DNA of 64,000 nt, from positions 372,001 through 436,000 of the forward strand of contig NZ_JAJVKV010000006.1 of assembly GCF_024198175.1 (NCBI RefSeq). The letters are read 5' to 3'. Below, piece after piece: positions 39,556 to 46,989 of the stretch. Numbering within the stretch: the stretch's first letter is position 1; each line of letters starts with the position of its first letter. This stretch comes from Pyxidicoccus xibeiensis (GTDB lineage: Bacteria > Myxococcota > Myxococcia > Myxococcales > Myxococcaceae). The notes beneath the pieces are model-generated. The model saw nothing but the letters and a program-made list of their open reading frames with translations, searched no databases and was not told the DNA's origin. The translations under genes were made by a program, and so were the position numbers.

Positions 39556-39998
39556 CACTTCGCGGCGGGCGGCGGCGTCACCGACTGCTGGGACACCAGC
39601 ACCCAGACGCTGTCCGTCTTGTCGCTGTACATCATGGTGATGGCCACGTTGCGCCAGCCATGGTCGAACTTGAAGACGAAGCCGAACGTCTCGTACAGGT
39701 TGCGCTTCGCCAGCCCTTCCTGGAAGCGGCCGTAGAACTCGCGCACCTTGGTGCACGGGGCCACCTGGTCGAAGAAGCTCCGGCCCAGCTGCCGGTCCCG
39801 GCTGATGCGCGCCATCCGGGCCTCCGTCTGGTTGAACTTGAGGATGCGGCCGTCGCGGTCCAGTTGGATCATCCCGAACGGCAGCGTGTCCAGGTCCGCG
39901 GTGTCCAGGTCCTCTACCTGGCGGAGCAGCTCATCCGCCGACGCCTGGGACGGAGGCACGGAACGCGTAGAAACCGACGGCGCGGGGGACAGGGCCAC
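39555..39998 (-). CDS. Photoactive-yellow-protein-like PAS domain protein
   Basis: A 147-residue protein from GTG 39998, which has GGAG 8 bases upstream; other in-frame starts lie upstream. From residue 30 the sequence closely follows PYP: 'FGMIQLDRDGRILKFN', 'GRSFFDQVAPCTKVREFYGR', then 'FVFKFDHGWRNVAI' and 'WVLV'. The chromophore-linking Cys (C69 in Halorhodospira PYP) is C82 and the proton-relay E46 is E59, exactly 23 residues apart as in PYP. Y42 is replaced by F55, T50 by A63 and R52 by I65. It could bind p-coumaroyl chromophore and sense blue light, but the lost Tyr means a light role is inference. No p-coumarate ligase or lyase is nearby. Confidence 0.8.
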   Translation of the reverse strand: MALSPAPSVSTRSVPPSQASADELLRQVEDLDTADLDTLPFGMIQLDRDGRILKFNQTEARMARISRDRQLGRSFFDQVAPCTKVREFYGRFQEGLAKRNLYETFGFVFKFDHGWRNVAITMMYSDKTDSVWVLVSQQSVTPPPAAK

Positions 39999-40179
39999 GG
40001 GGTGCTCCAGGGGAAGGGGGTTGCTTCCGGGGTGGAAAGCAATGCCCACACTGATAGGAACGTGGGCCTCGAATCGCAACCGGGTTCTCTCCGCCTTCTG
40101 GCGTCGAACCCCGCAGCCATCCACCGGACGACAGAGCGCCCGCAGGCCAGACGCCCCGTCCTACAACCGAAGGTGTGAG

Positions 40180-40698
40180 ATGTCCGACCTGAGCCCCAAG
40201 AACCCGAAGGACACGGAGGTGGTGATGACGCAGCTCATCCTGCCTCCGGATGCCAACAACCTGAACGCCGCGTTCGGCGGGAAGGTGATGCAGTGGATCG
40301 ACATCTGCGGGGCGGTGGCGGCGCAGCGCCACTGCCGGCAGGTCGTCGTGACGGCCTCCATGGACGACCTGCACTTCCACGCCCCCATCAAGGTGGGCTG
40401 GGTGGCGCTGCTGCACGGGCGCGTGCTGGCCGCCTTCCGCACGTCCATGGAAGTGGGGGTGACGGTGCACGCGGAGAACCCGCTCACCGGCGAGCGGCAC
40501 CTCACCACCAGCGCGCTGCTGACCTTCGTGGCCATCGACAAGGACGGCAACCGCGTGCAGGTGCCGCCGCTGAAGATGGAGACGGACGCCGACCGCGCGG
40601 CCTTCCAGGAGGCCGAGGCCCGCCGCGCCCAGCGCCTGGCGCGCCAGAAGCAGAACCAGTCCTGGCTGGAGGTGATGAAGCCGGTCTCCGGAGCTTGA
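40180..40698 (+). CDS. Hotdog-fold acyl-CoA thioesterase
   Basis: A 172-residue protein of the YciA/acyl-CoA hydrolase type. It contains 'DANNLNAAFGGKVMQWIDIC', in which the conserved N...GG..M.WID motif carries the catalytic Asp, then 'DDLHFHAPIKVGWVALLHGR' and 'TSMEVGVTVHAENPLTGERH'. The ATG at 40180 has GAAGGTG upstream. It hydrolyses fatty acyl-CoA; chain-length preference is unknown. A 12-base repeat overlaps the stop codon. No operon partner on the same strand. Confidence 0.9.
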   Translation: MSDLSPKNPKDTEVVMTQLILPPDANNLNAAFGGKVMQWIDICGAVAAQRHCRQVVVTASMDDLHFHAPIKVGWVALLHGRVLAAFRTSMEVGVTVHAENPLTGERHLTTSALLTFVAIDKDGNRVQVPPLKMETDADRAAFQEAEARRAQRLARQKQNQSWLEVMKPVSGA

Positions 40699-40733
40699 GG
40701 CGGAGCTTGAGGCGGAGCTCGAGGCGGAGCCTC
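40690..40733 (+). repeat. 12-base tandem repeat spanning the thioesterase stop codon
   Basis: Units GGAGCTTGAGGC (40690-40701, 40702-40713), GGAGCTCGAGGC (40714-40725) and a partial GGAGCCTC (40726-40733) run across the TGA stop at 40696-40698. Read in frame the first unit encodes Gly-Ala-stop; loss of that stop would extend the protein into the repeat. Confidence 0.8.
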
Positions 40734-40744
40734 TAAATGAAGAA

Positions 40745-40777
40745 GGCCGGGGGAGGCACCTGCGCCCCACCCCGGCC
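40745..40777 (-). terminator. Terminator of the A-type Fe-S carrier gene
   Basis: GGCCGGGG (40745-40752) pairs with CCCCGGCC (40770-40777). Leftward the stem is followed by TTCTTCATTTAG, a T-rich tail. It sits between convergent genes and could also stop rightward transcripts. Confidence 0.6.
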
Positions 40778-40810
40778 CGCTGTCGACAGCCCTTGCGGGC
40801 GTCAGGTCGC

Positions 40811-41200
40811 TCAGGTCGTGAACGACGTGCCGCAGCCGCAGGAGGACTTCGCGTTCGGGTTGTTGAACTTGAAGCCCGCGCCGGTGATGGCGGAGACGTA
40901 GTCGATCTCCGTGCCGGACAGGTACTGCTGGCTCATGGGGTCGGTGGCAATCTTCACGCCGTCCTGCTCCCACACGGCGTCGCCGGCCTTGGACTCCTTG
41001 ACCAGGTTCAGGTCATAGCCCAGGCCGCTGCAGCCGGCCGGCACCACGCGGATGGAGAAGAAGTAGCCCTCGAAGCCCTGGGCCTTGATGACCGACTTCA
41101 CCTGCTGGATGGCGGCCTCCGTCAGACGCACGGCCACCTGCTGGGCGGCCTGGGGGGCCTGCGAGTTGGCGGGGGCGGGGGTCGTGGTGGTGCTTTCCAT
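40811..41200 (-). CDS. A-type iron-sulfur carrier (HesB/IscA family)
   Basis: A 129-residue protein starting MESTTTTPAPANSQ. After a Pro/Ala/Gln N-terminal tail of about 22 residues, which is unusual, comes the HesB/IscA/ErpA fold: 'VRLTEAAIQQVKSVIKAQG', 'VVPAGCSGLGYDLNLV' (first conserved Cys with the C-x-G motif), and the C-terminal 'NAKSSCGCGTSF' (C-x-C). These three Cys hold or pass a [2Fe-2S]/[4Fe-4S] cluster to apo-proteins. Divergent from the rhodanese gene with about 80 bases between. Confidence 0.93.
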   Translation of the reverse strand: MESTTTTPAPANSQAPQAAQQVAVRLTEAAIQQVKSVIKAQGFEGYFFSIRVVPAGCSGLGYDLNLVKESKAGDAVWEQDGVKIATDPMSQQYLSGTEIDYVSAITGAGFKFNNPNAKSSCGCGTSFTT

Positions 41201-41281
41201 GTGCGGAATCTCCTCTTGACGGGCCTTATAACGCCCGGCCCGGGAAAATCCATGCCCGAGACCACCACGGAGCCTACCGCC

Positions 41282-41614
41282 ATGCCCATCCCGGAGATAA
41301 CCCCCGCCCGGCTCGCCGAGCTGCTCGCCGGCCCGCCCGGAGCGCGCCCCGCCCTGCTCGATGTGCGCTTCCCGGACGAGCACGCGTGGGTGGCGCTCCC
41401 GGACTCGGTGCTCATCCCCCTGCCGGAGCTGGACGAGCGCGCCGAGGAGCTGGAGGCCCTGCGCGGCAGGCCCGTCGTCGTCTACTGCCACCACGGCGTG
41501 CGCAGCCTGGACGGCGCGGCCTATCTGCTGTCCCGGGGGCTGGAGGCCGTGTCCCTGCGCGGCGGCATCGACCTGTACTCGCGGCAGGTGGACCCCACCC
41601 TGCCCCGCTACTGA
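41282..41614 (+). CDS. Single-domain rhodanese-like protein
   Basis: A 110-residue protein from the ATG at 41282; GGAG lies 9 bases upstream. An ATG at 41252 (MPETTTEPT) lacks a ribosome-binding site. It begins 'EITPARLAELLAGPPGARPA' and holds the active-site loop C-H-H-G-V-R in 'VVVYCHHGVRSLDGAAYLL', where the Cys forms the persulfide. 'LRGGIDLYSRQVDPTLPRY' is the usual C-terminus of the bacterial single-domain type. It supplies sulfane sulfur and is next to an Fe-S carrier gene, divergent from it; a shared role in Fe-S assembly is suggested by context only. Confidence 0.9.
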   Translation: MPIPEITPARLAELLAGPPGARPALLDVRFPDEHAWVALPDSVLIPLPELDERAEELEALRGRPVVVYCHHGVRSLDGAAYLLSRGLEAVSLRGGIDLYSRQVDPTLPRY

Positions 41615-41627
41615 CGCGGCGCCTTCG

Positions 41628-43919
41628 CTAGCCCACGAAGGCGGAGAGGTCCTGCTGCTCCTTGTTGATGATGCCCGGCTTGATGTCGACCTCGAAGATG
41701 AACGGGTCCTTCAGCGGTCCGCCGTGGAGCTCCAGCTTGTGGCGGCCCTCGAACAGGTCCATCTTCAGGCCCTTGCCGTTGTAGCTGCCCACCTCCTGGC
41801 CGTTGCGCCGCACGCTGATGCCGCGCAGGCCGTCGGGCTTCAGCGTGAGCTGGAGGTGGCCGCGGCGGAACTCGTAGGTGAGCACCTTGGGCTCACCCAT
41901 CATCCCGAAGGCCAGCTGCTCGGCGTCCTCCTTGTAGATGCCCTGCTGCTCGTTCTCCAGGATGAGCGTGTCCTGCAGGTGCGCGCCGGCGGCCAGCGTC
42001 AGCGGCGTGAAGCCCAGCTCCGTCACCGGCTGCTCGCTGTGGCACTGGGGGCCGTGGCGCACGGACACCTTCACCCGCTCGTTGGAGTTGACGGTGACGT
42101 GCACGGGCTGCCCGTCCGCCGGCCGGGCGTTGAGCATGGCGATGATGGGCTTGTGGAAGACGCCCACCACGGCCAGCAGGCCCACGATGAAGCCCACCAT
42201 GGCCACGTTGCGCGTGGCCATGTTGCGGCGCGTGCGCCGCGAGGAGTCCTCGAGGGCGCGCTCCACCTCGTCGTCGTCCTTGCGGCGGGCCGCCGGGGCA
42301 ATGCCGGACACGCGGCGCGGCGGCGGCTCCGGCATCTCCGCCCGGCTGTCCACGCGGCTGGAGGTGCGCCGGCGCGGCGGCGGCGCTTCCGCCGCGGGCT
42401 GGATGGACGACTGCATGCCCGTCGCACGGCGGCGGGGCGGCGCGGGCGGGGGCTCCGGCGGCGGCGGGAGGATGGTCCGCTCGTCGTCGTGCTCCTCGTC
42501 CTCCATGCGGGTGCGCTCGTCCACCGCCTCCAGGTTGGCGCGGGAGCGCGGCGGCGGCAGCGGCGTGTTCTCGTCGGAGACGACCGGCGCGCGCGTCAGC
42601 GACGAGCGGCGCGGGGCGGGTGACTCCGTGGAGGCGCTCCGCAGGTCCGAGCGGGAGTTGGTGCGCGCCACCCGGGTGGAGTTGGGGTTGGAGGGCCGGC
42701 GGCGAGAGGGGTGCTCGTCGGTGCCCGACGGGGCCTCCCACTCGCCCGGGTCCTCCTCGGCCACCACCGGCGCGGCCACCGAGGTGGCGCGGCGCGGCGG
42801 CAGCGCGGGGCGCTGGCTCGACGCCCGCCCGCGCTCGCGGTGGGACGGCTCGCCCGGGGGCGCCTCCCAGTTCATCTCCGCGGCGGCGGAGGACTTGCCG
42901 CGGCCCCGCTCGGCGGGCGGCGGGGGCGGCTGCGGCGTGCCGGAGGGCGCGGAGTCCTCGCCCACCGGGTTGACCTGGCCCTGGGCCTTCTCGTCGGCCA
43001 GGCGGTCCGCGAAGAGCGTCTCCATCAGCTCGGAGATCTGCACCGAGCCGGCCACCCAGCGCTGCCCGACGAGGATCTCCTCCAGCGCCACCTGGAACTG
43101 CCGCGCCTCCCGGTAGCGGTCGTCCGCGTTCTTGGCGATGGCCCGCATCACCACCGGGTCCATCTCCTCCGGCACGTCCGCCACCTGCGACGGCGGGGCG
43201 ATGGCGCACTCCATGGCGGCCTGCAGCGTGGCCAGCTCCGAGTCGCGCTTGAGCGGCCGCACGCCGGTGAGCAGCTCGTACAGCACCAGGCCGATGGCGA
43301 AGATGTCCGCGCGCCCGTCCAGCGGCTTGCCCGCGGCCTGCTCGGGCGCCATGTACGCGAACTTGCCCTTGATGGCGCCGGACTTCGTCAGGGACGCCTG
43401 ATCCGCCGCCTTGGCGATGCCGAAGTCCACCAGCTTCACCGAGCCGTCGAAGCTGATCAGGATGTTCTGGGGCGAGATGTCGCGGTGCACCACGCGCAGC
43501 GGCCGGCCCGCGTCGTCCGTGCGGCTGTGGGCGTAGTGCAGCCCCTCGCACGCGGCGGCGACGATGCGGATGGCCAGCGGCCGGGCCACCCACTGCCCGG
43601 AGGCCGCCGCCTTGCGCATCACCCGGCCCAGGTCCTCGCCATGGATGAACTCCATGGCGATGTAGTAGGTGCCGTTGGCCTCGCCGAACTCGTAGACCTG
43701 GGCGATGTTCGGGTGGTTGAAGCGCGCGGCGATCAGCGCCTCGTTCCGGAACATCTCCACGAACTCACGGTCCTCCGCCAGGTGCGGAAGGATGCGCTTG
43801 ACGACGAGGTTCTTCTGGAACCCCTCGATGCCCATCTGACGCGCAAGCCAGACCTCGGCCATGCCGCCCGTGGCGAGCTTCTTCAGAAGCTGGTATTTCC
43901 CGAATGATTGAGGGTTCAT
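41628..43919 (-). CDS. Membrane-anchored Ser/Thr protein kinase with C-terminal PEGA-like domain
   Basis: A 763-residue Pkn-type kinase starting [20 protein letters not shown]. Kinase domain 7-275: Gly loop '[15 protein letters not shown]', Lys in '[10 protein letters not shown]', '[17 protein letters not shown]', '[11 protein letters not shown]' and '[20 protein letters not shown]'; all catalytic residues are present. Then a long charged, Pro/Arg-rich linker (320-570), one membrane helix (about 571-596), and a 167-residue C-terminal part with '[10 protein letters not shown]'-like and '[20 protein letters not shown]' segments that resemble PEGA beta-sandwich modules. It belongs to the same subfamily as the kinase at 33060-35627, giving two paralogues 6 kb apart. 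It is 31 bases divergent from the next gene. Confidence 0.92.
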   Translation of the reverse strand: MNPQSFGKYQLLKKLATGGMAEVWLARQMGIEGFQKNLVVKRILPHLAEDREFVEMFRNEALIAARFNHPNIAQVYEFGEANGTYYIAMEFIHGEDLGRVMRKAAASGQWVARPLAIRIVAAACEGLHYAHSRTDDAGRPLRVVHRDISPQNILISFDGSVKLVDFGIAKAADQASLTKSGAIKGKFAYMAPEQAAGKPLDGRADIFAIGLVLYELLTGVRPLKRDSELATLQAAMECAIAPPSQVADVPEEMDPVVMRAIAKNADDRYREARQFQVALEEILVGQRWVAGSVQISELMETLFADRLADEKAQGQVNPVGEDSAPSGTPQPPPPPAERGRGKSSAAAEMNWEAPPGEPSHRERGRASSQRPALPPRRATSVAAPVVAEEDPGEWEAPSGTDEHPSRRRPSNPNSTRVARTNSRSDLRSASTESPAPRRSSLTRAPVVSDENTPLPPPRSRANLEAVDERTRMEDEEHDDERTILPPPPEPPPAPPRRRATGMQSSIQPAAEAPPPRRRTSSRVDSRAEMPEPPPRRVSGIAPAARRKDDDEVERALEDSSRRTRRNMATRNVAMVGFIVGLLAVVGVFHKPIIAMLNARPADGQPVHVTVNSNERVKVSVRHGPQCHSEQPVTELGFTPLTLAAGAHLQDTLILENEQQGIYKEDAEQLAFGMMGEPKVLTYEFRRGHLQLTLKPDGLRGISVRRNGQEVGSYNGKGLKMDLFEGRHKLELHGGPLKDPFIFEVDIKPGIINKEQQDLSAFVG

Positions 43920-43950
43920 CCCGGGACTCTGGCCGCTGGGAGCAGCTCAG

Positions 43951-44718
43951 GTGGAATGCAGCAGGGCACAGCATCTTAGAGGAGCGCCGCCTCCATGGCA
44001 AAGGTGGCACGCATGGAAAACCGGCTGGGCCCTGGTTGCCTGCCTGGTCTTCGCCATGCCCGTGGGCGCGGCCCCCTCGGACGATCAGATCCGCGTGGAG
44101 CGCCGGGGCGACCTGCTGGAGCTGCGCTGGGCGGACTCGGAGGAGCGGCTGCAGGGGACCATCCACCCCGCCAATCCCCGTGAGGGCGAGCCCTTCACCC
44201 TGTCGCTGCATGTAGGCAACTTCCAGGGCCCCGAGTTCGACGGCCCCCTCACCCTCACCTTCCACCAGCAGGGCTCGCCCACGCAGGTGACGAAGACGCT
44301 GACGCGGCAGGGGGTCAACTGGCACACCGAACTGGTGCCGGACGAGGCGGGCCCGTGGGAGCTGGAGGTCCGCTACCGCCGCACCCACCTCAAGGTGCTC
44401 ACCGCCCGCTTCACGGTGGTGGAGCCGCCGCTGCCGCGCGGGCTGGGCTGGGGCCTGGTGGCGCTGGCGGCCGGCACCGCGCTGGCGCTCGGGGTGCGCG
44501 CGGGCCTCCGGCGGATCCGCGCGGCCACGCCGGGGACGGGCCCCACGCCGCCGCCGGACGCCACCGTCGGAGCCACGGGCGCCGTGGTGCCCCCGGGCAC
44601 GAGCGCGGTGTCGGGGGAAGGCACCGGAGCGGCCCCGGAGTCCCGGCCTGAGTCCACCACCGCACCCGAGTCCGGCACCGCCCCCACCCCGCCGCCCGAT
44701 CCGCCGTCCAGCCAGTAA
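43951..44718 (+). CDS. Secreted or membrane-anchored protein with Ig-like domain and C-terminal membrane helix
   Basis: A 255-residue protein from the ATG at 43951. A long N-region then 'WALVACLVFAMPVGAAPS' forms a signal peptide with a cut near AAPS. A beta-sandwich follows (residues 50-160: 'FTLSLHVGNFQGPEFDGPLT', 'GVNWHTELVPDEAGPWELEV'). A membrane segment 'GLGWGLVALAAGTALALGV' comes next, and then a Pro/Thr/Gly-rich low-complexity tail. Function unknown. The gene starts only 31 bases from the divergent kinase, leaving almost no promoter room, so it may be coregulated with it. Confidence 0.7.
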   Translation: MECSRAQHLRGAPPPWQRWHAWKTGWALVACLVFAMPVGAAPSDDQIRVERRGDLLELRWADSEERLQGTIHPANPREGEPFTLSLHVGNFQGPEFDGPLTLTFHQQGSPTQVTKTLTRQGVNWHTELVPDEAGPWELEVRYRRTHLKVLTARFTVVEPPLPRGLGWGLVALAAGTALALGVRAGLRRIRAATPGTGPTPPPDATVGATGAVVPPGTSAVSGEGTGAAPESRPESTTAPESGTAPTPPPDPPSSQ

Positions 44719-44929
44719 CTCCTTCCAAACGGCGCGCAGTCGTTACAGGGCCGCCTGCCCGGGAAGTGGAACTTTCGTTCCCTCTTTCGGGCACGTCACC
44801 ACCCTGTCACGGGGGTTTCGGGCCTCAGGGGCCTCTCTTCCGTCCACCACCTGACGCGCGAGGGCTGGCGGGCCGGCGGGCACCGGTGTTGCACAGGGTG
44901 CCTCCCGACTGCGGCGGGGAGGCGAAGGA

Positions 44930-46252
44930 ATGGGCGGGTGGGGGATGGATGATCGGGCGAGGCGGGGCCTTCTCGCCGCAGTCCTGCTGGGCATGCCGGC
45001 GTTCGCGAGCGGTGGCGCTCCGGGCCTGGCGGCGGAGGACTCCAGCACGGAAGCGGCGGAGGACACGCTCTCGGGTGGAGTGGTGGACGGCGTGGAGGGG
45101 ACCGAGGGCAGCGTGCCGGCAGACATGGCCGCCGAGGGGCCCACGGGCGACGACTCGGATGAGGTGATGGAGGGGGCGCTGGCCGAAGCGGTGCCAGCGA
45201 AGGGGGCTTCCGAGGAGCAGCTGTCGCCCGTGGGCCCGGTGCCGGGCAAGGCCGCGCCGGGTGCGGAGCAGAAGCAGGGCAAGAAGAAGAAGAAGGTGAA
45301 GGCCGGCGAGGCCCAGGACGACTCGCTGGGTGAGAACCCCGACGCCGCCGACGACAAGGCCGCGGAGGAAGCGCAGCCCGTGCGCGTCTTCGGCCGCGTG
45401 TACGCGAGGGCCCGCGCGGACGAGCGCCAGAAGTACCAGCGCTCGCTGAGCATCCCGTCCGCGCGCGTGGGCGTCAGCACGTCGCTGTCCAACCTCGAGG
45501 CGGAAGTCACGGCGGACCTGGCGGACGACTCGCTGCTCAAGGACGCCTTCGTGCGCCTGGCGGACGACTCCAAGCGCTTCCGGCTGTATGGCGGCCAGTT
45601 CAAGTCGCCCTTCCTCCAGCGCTCGCTGGAGTCCTCGTGGGATTTGCCCATCCAGGGCCGCGGGCTGGTGGAGGACTACCTCACGGACACGCACCAGCTC
45701 GGCGGTCGCCGGCTGGGGCTGATGGGTGAGATGCGCCTGAAGGGCGCGTGGAACCTGAAGCTGTCCGTCGGCCTCTTCGAGGGCGGCAAGGACGAGGCGG
45801 GCGTGCGGATGAAGGAGGACGCGGCGGCGCGGCTGAGCGTGCGCCCCTTCAAGCCGCTCACGCTGGGCGTCAGCACCTACGTGGCCGAGGCGCTGGAGGT
45901 GGTGCGCAAGCACGCCGTCGCCGCGGACGCGGAGCTGAAGCTGGGCAACCTGGCGGTGACGGGCGAGTTCACCACGGGGCGGCTGCCGCTGGGCCCGTTC
46001 ACCTCGCAGACGCTGCTGGCGCACTGGCTGCTGCCGCTGGGCAGCGGCGAGTGGGGGCTCCAGCCGGTGGTGGGCGTCGAGGCGCTCCAGCTGCGCGGGG
46101 GCGTGGACGGCCGGGGCCATGGGCTGGTGGGTGGATTGAACGTGCTGCTGGCGGACCGCTTCAAGGCCCAGTTCCAGGCGGAGCGCGCGCTGCGTCCCGG
46201 GGACGAGGCGCCCGGGCTCGAGTACTCGCTGCAGCTGGCCACCCGTTTCTGA
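44930..46252 (+). CDS. Outer-membrane porin, OprP/OprO (phosphate-selective porin) type
   Basis: A 440-residue protein with signal peptide 'RRGLLAAVLLGMPAFASGGA'. An acidic, then Lys-rich (KKKKKVKAG) low-complexity region of about 115 residues follows, unusual for a porin. The barrel then begins 'VRVFGRVYARARADERQKYQ' with 'VGVSTSLSNLEAEVTADLAD', 'GGQFKSPFLQRSLESSWDLP' and alternating strands to a C-terminal Phe (LATRF), the outer-membrane insertion signature. The 'FGRVYARA...GGQFKSPF' pattern fits OprP/OprO-type porins. First gene of the VTC operon; the gap to the next gene is 11 bases. Confidence 0.75.
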   Translation: MGGWGMDDRARRGLLAAVLLGMPAFASGGAPGLAAEDSSTEAAEDTLSGGVVDGVEGTEGSVPADMAAEGPTGDDSDEVMEGALAEAVPAKGASEEQLSPVGPVPGKAAPGAEQKQGKKKKKVKAGEAQDDSLGENPDAADDKAAEEAQPVRVFGRVYARARADERQKYQRSLSIPSARVGVSTSLSNLEAEVTADLADDSLLKDAFVRLADDSKRFRLYGGQFKSPFLQRSLESSWDLPIQGRGLVEDYLTDTHQLGGRRLGLMGEMRLKGAWNLKLSVGLFEGGKDEAGVRMKEDAAARLSVRPFKPLTLGVSTYVAEALEVVRKHAVAADAELKLGNLAVTGEFTTGRLPLGPFTSQTLLAHWLLPLGSGEWGLQPVVGVEALQLRGGVDGRGHGLVGGLNVLLADRFKAQFQAERALRPGDEAPGLEYSLQLATRF

Positions 46253-46263
46253 ACACGGAGACC

Positions 46264-46983
46264 ATGACGATGCTCTCGTTCGCCGAGGGGGAAGTCACCA
46301 AGCTCCGGCGTGAGTTCAAGCTGGTGCTGGGAGAGGAAGCGGCGGTGGCCCTCTGCGGGCGGCTGTCGCTGGAGCTGGGGGGGCACCTGCCGCCGCCCAC
46401 CCGAATCGTGTCCGTCTACTTCGACCGGCCGGGCTGCCCGCTGGCGTCGCGCGCGCTGCGCACGCCGGACGACTGCCTCAAGGTCCGCACCAAGGAGTAC
46501 TCGCCGGACCTGGGCGCCGGGGGACAGCAGCGCGTGGTGCTGGAGGTGAAGCGCGAGCGGCGCGGCCTCACCCAGAAGCGCCGGGTGTGGGTGCCCCGCC
46601 AGGACCTGGGCCGGGTGCTGCGCGGCGGCGCGAGCCTGCTGCCGCTCATCGCCGGGGGCAGCCTCGTGCCGGTGCTGGCGGTGACGTACAAGCGGCACGT
46701 GTACCAGGCCACGCAGGCGTGGCGGGTGACGGTGGACCGGGACATCGGCTACCACACGATTACGCCCGAGCTGGCGCTGTCGCAGCTGTCGCTGACGACG
46801 GAGCGGCTCGGCCCACCCCTGTGGCAGGACAGCCGGGTGGTGGTGGAGGTGAAGCACCTCGGGCACGAGCTGCCCGAGTGGCTGGCGTCGCTCAATCCGG
46901 GCGGAGCGCCGGCGTACAGCAAGTTCGCGGAAGGGATGGCGAGGGTTCACGCCTTCGCCTCGGATGGGGTCGTAGGGGGATAG
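46264..46983 (+). CDS. VTC-domain protein (polyphosphate polymerase family)
   Basis: A 239-residue protein with GGAG just before the ATG. The tunnel-forming VTC motifs appear in order: a basic K-x-RRE strand (KLRREFKLVL), 'SVYFDRPGCPLASRAL', the Arg/Lys pair 'CLKVRTKEY', the E-x-K strand 'VVLEVKRERRGLTQKRR', 'YKRHVYQATQAWRVTVDRDI', a second E-x-K 'VVVEVKHLGHELP', and C-terminal 'AYSKFAEGM' (S-K). In Vtc4, Lys/Arg and Glu at these places bind ATP-derived phosphate and a divalent metal. It is predicted to make or bind polyphosphate or triphosphate at the membrane. No membrane anchor is in this protein; the DUF4956-type neighbour may supply it. Confidence 0.85.
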   Translation: MTMLSFAEGEVTKLRREFKLVLGEEAAVALCGRLSLELGGHLPPPTRIVSVYFDRPGCPLASRALRTPDDCLKVRTKEYSPDLGAGGQQRVVLEVKRERRGLTQKRRVWVPRQDLGRVLRGGASLLPLIAGGSLVPVLAVTYKRHVYQATQAWRVTVDRDIGYHTITPELALSQLSLTTERLGPPLWQDSRVVVEVKHLGHELPEWLASLNPGGAPAYSKFAEGMARVHAFASDGVVGG

Positions 46984-46989
46984 GGCACC

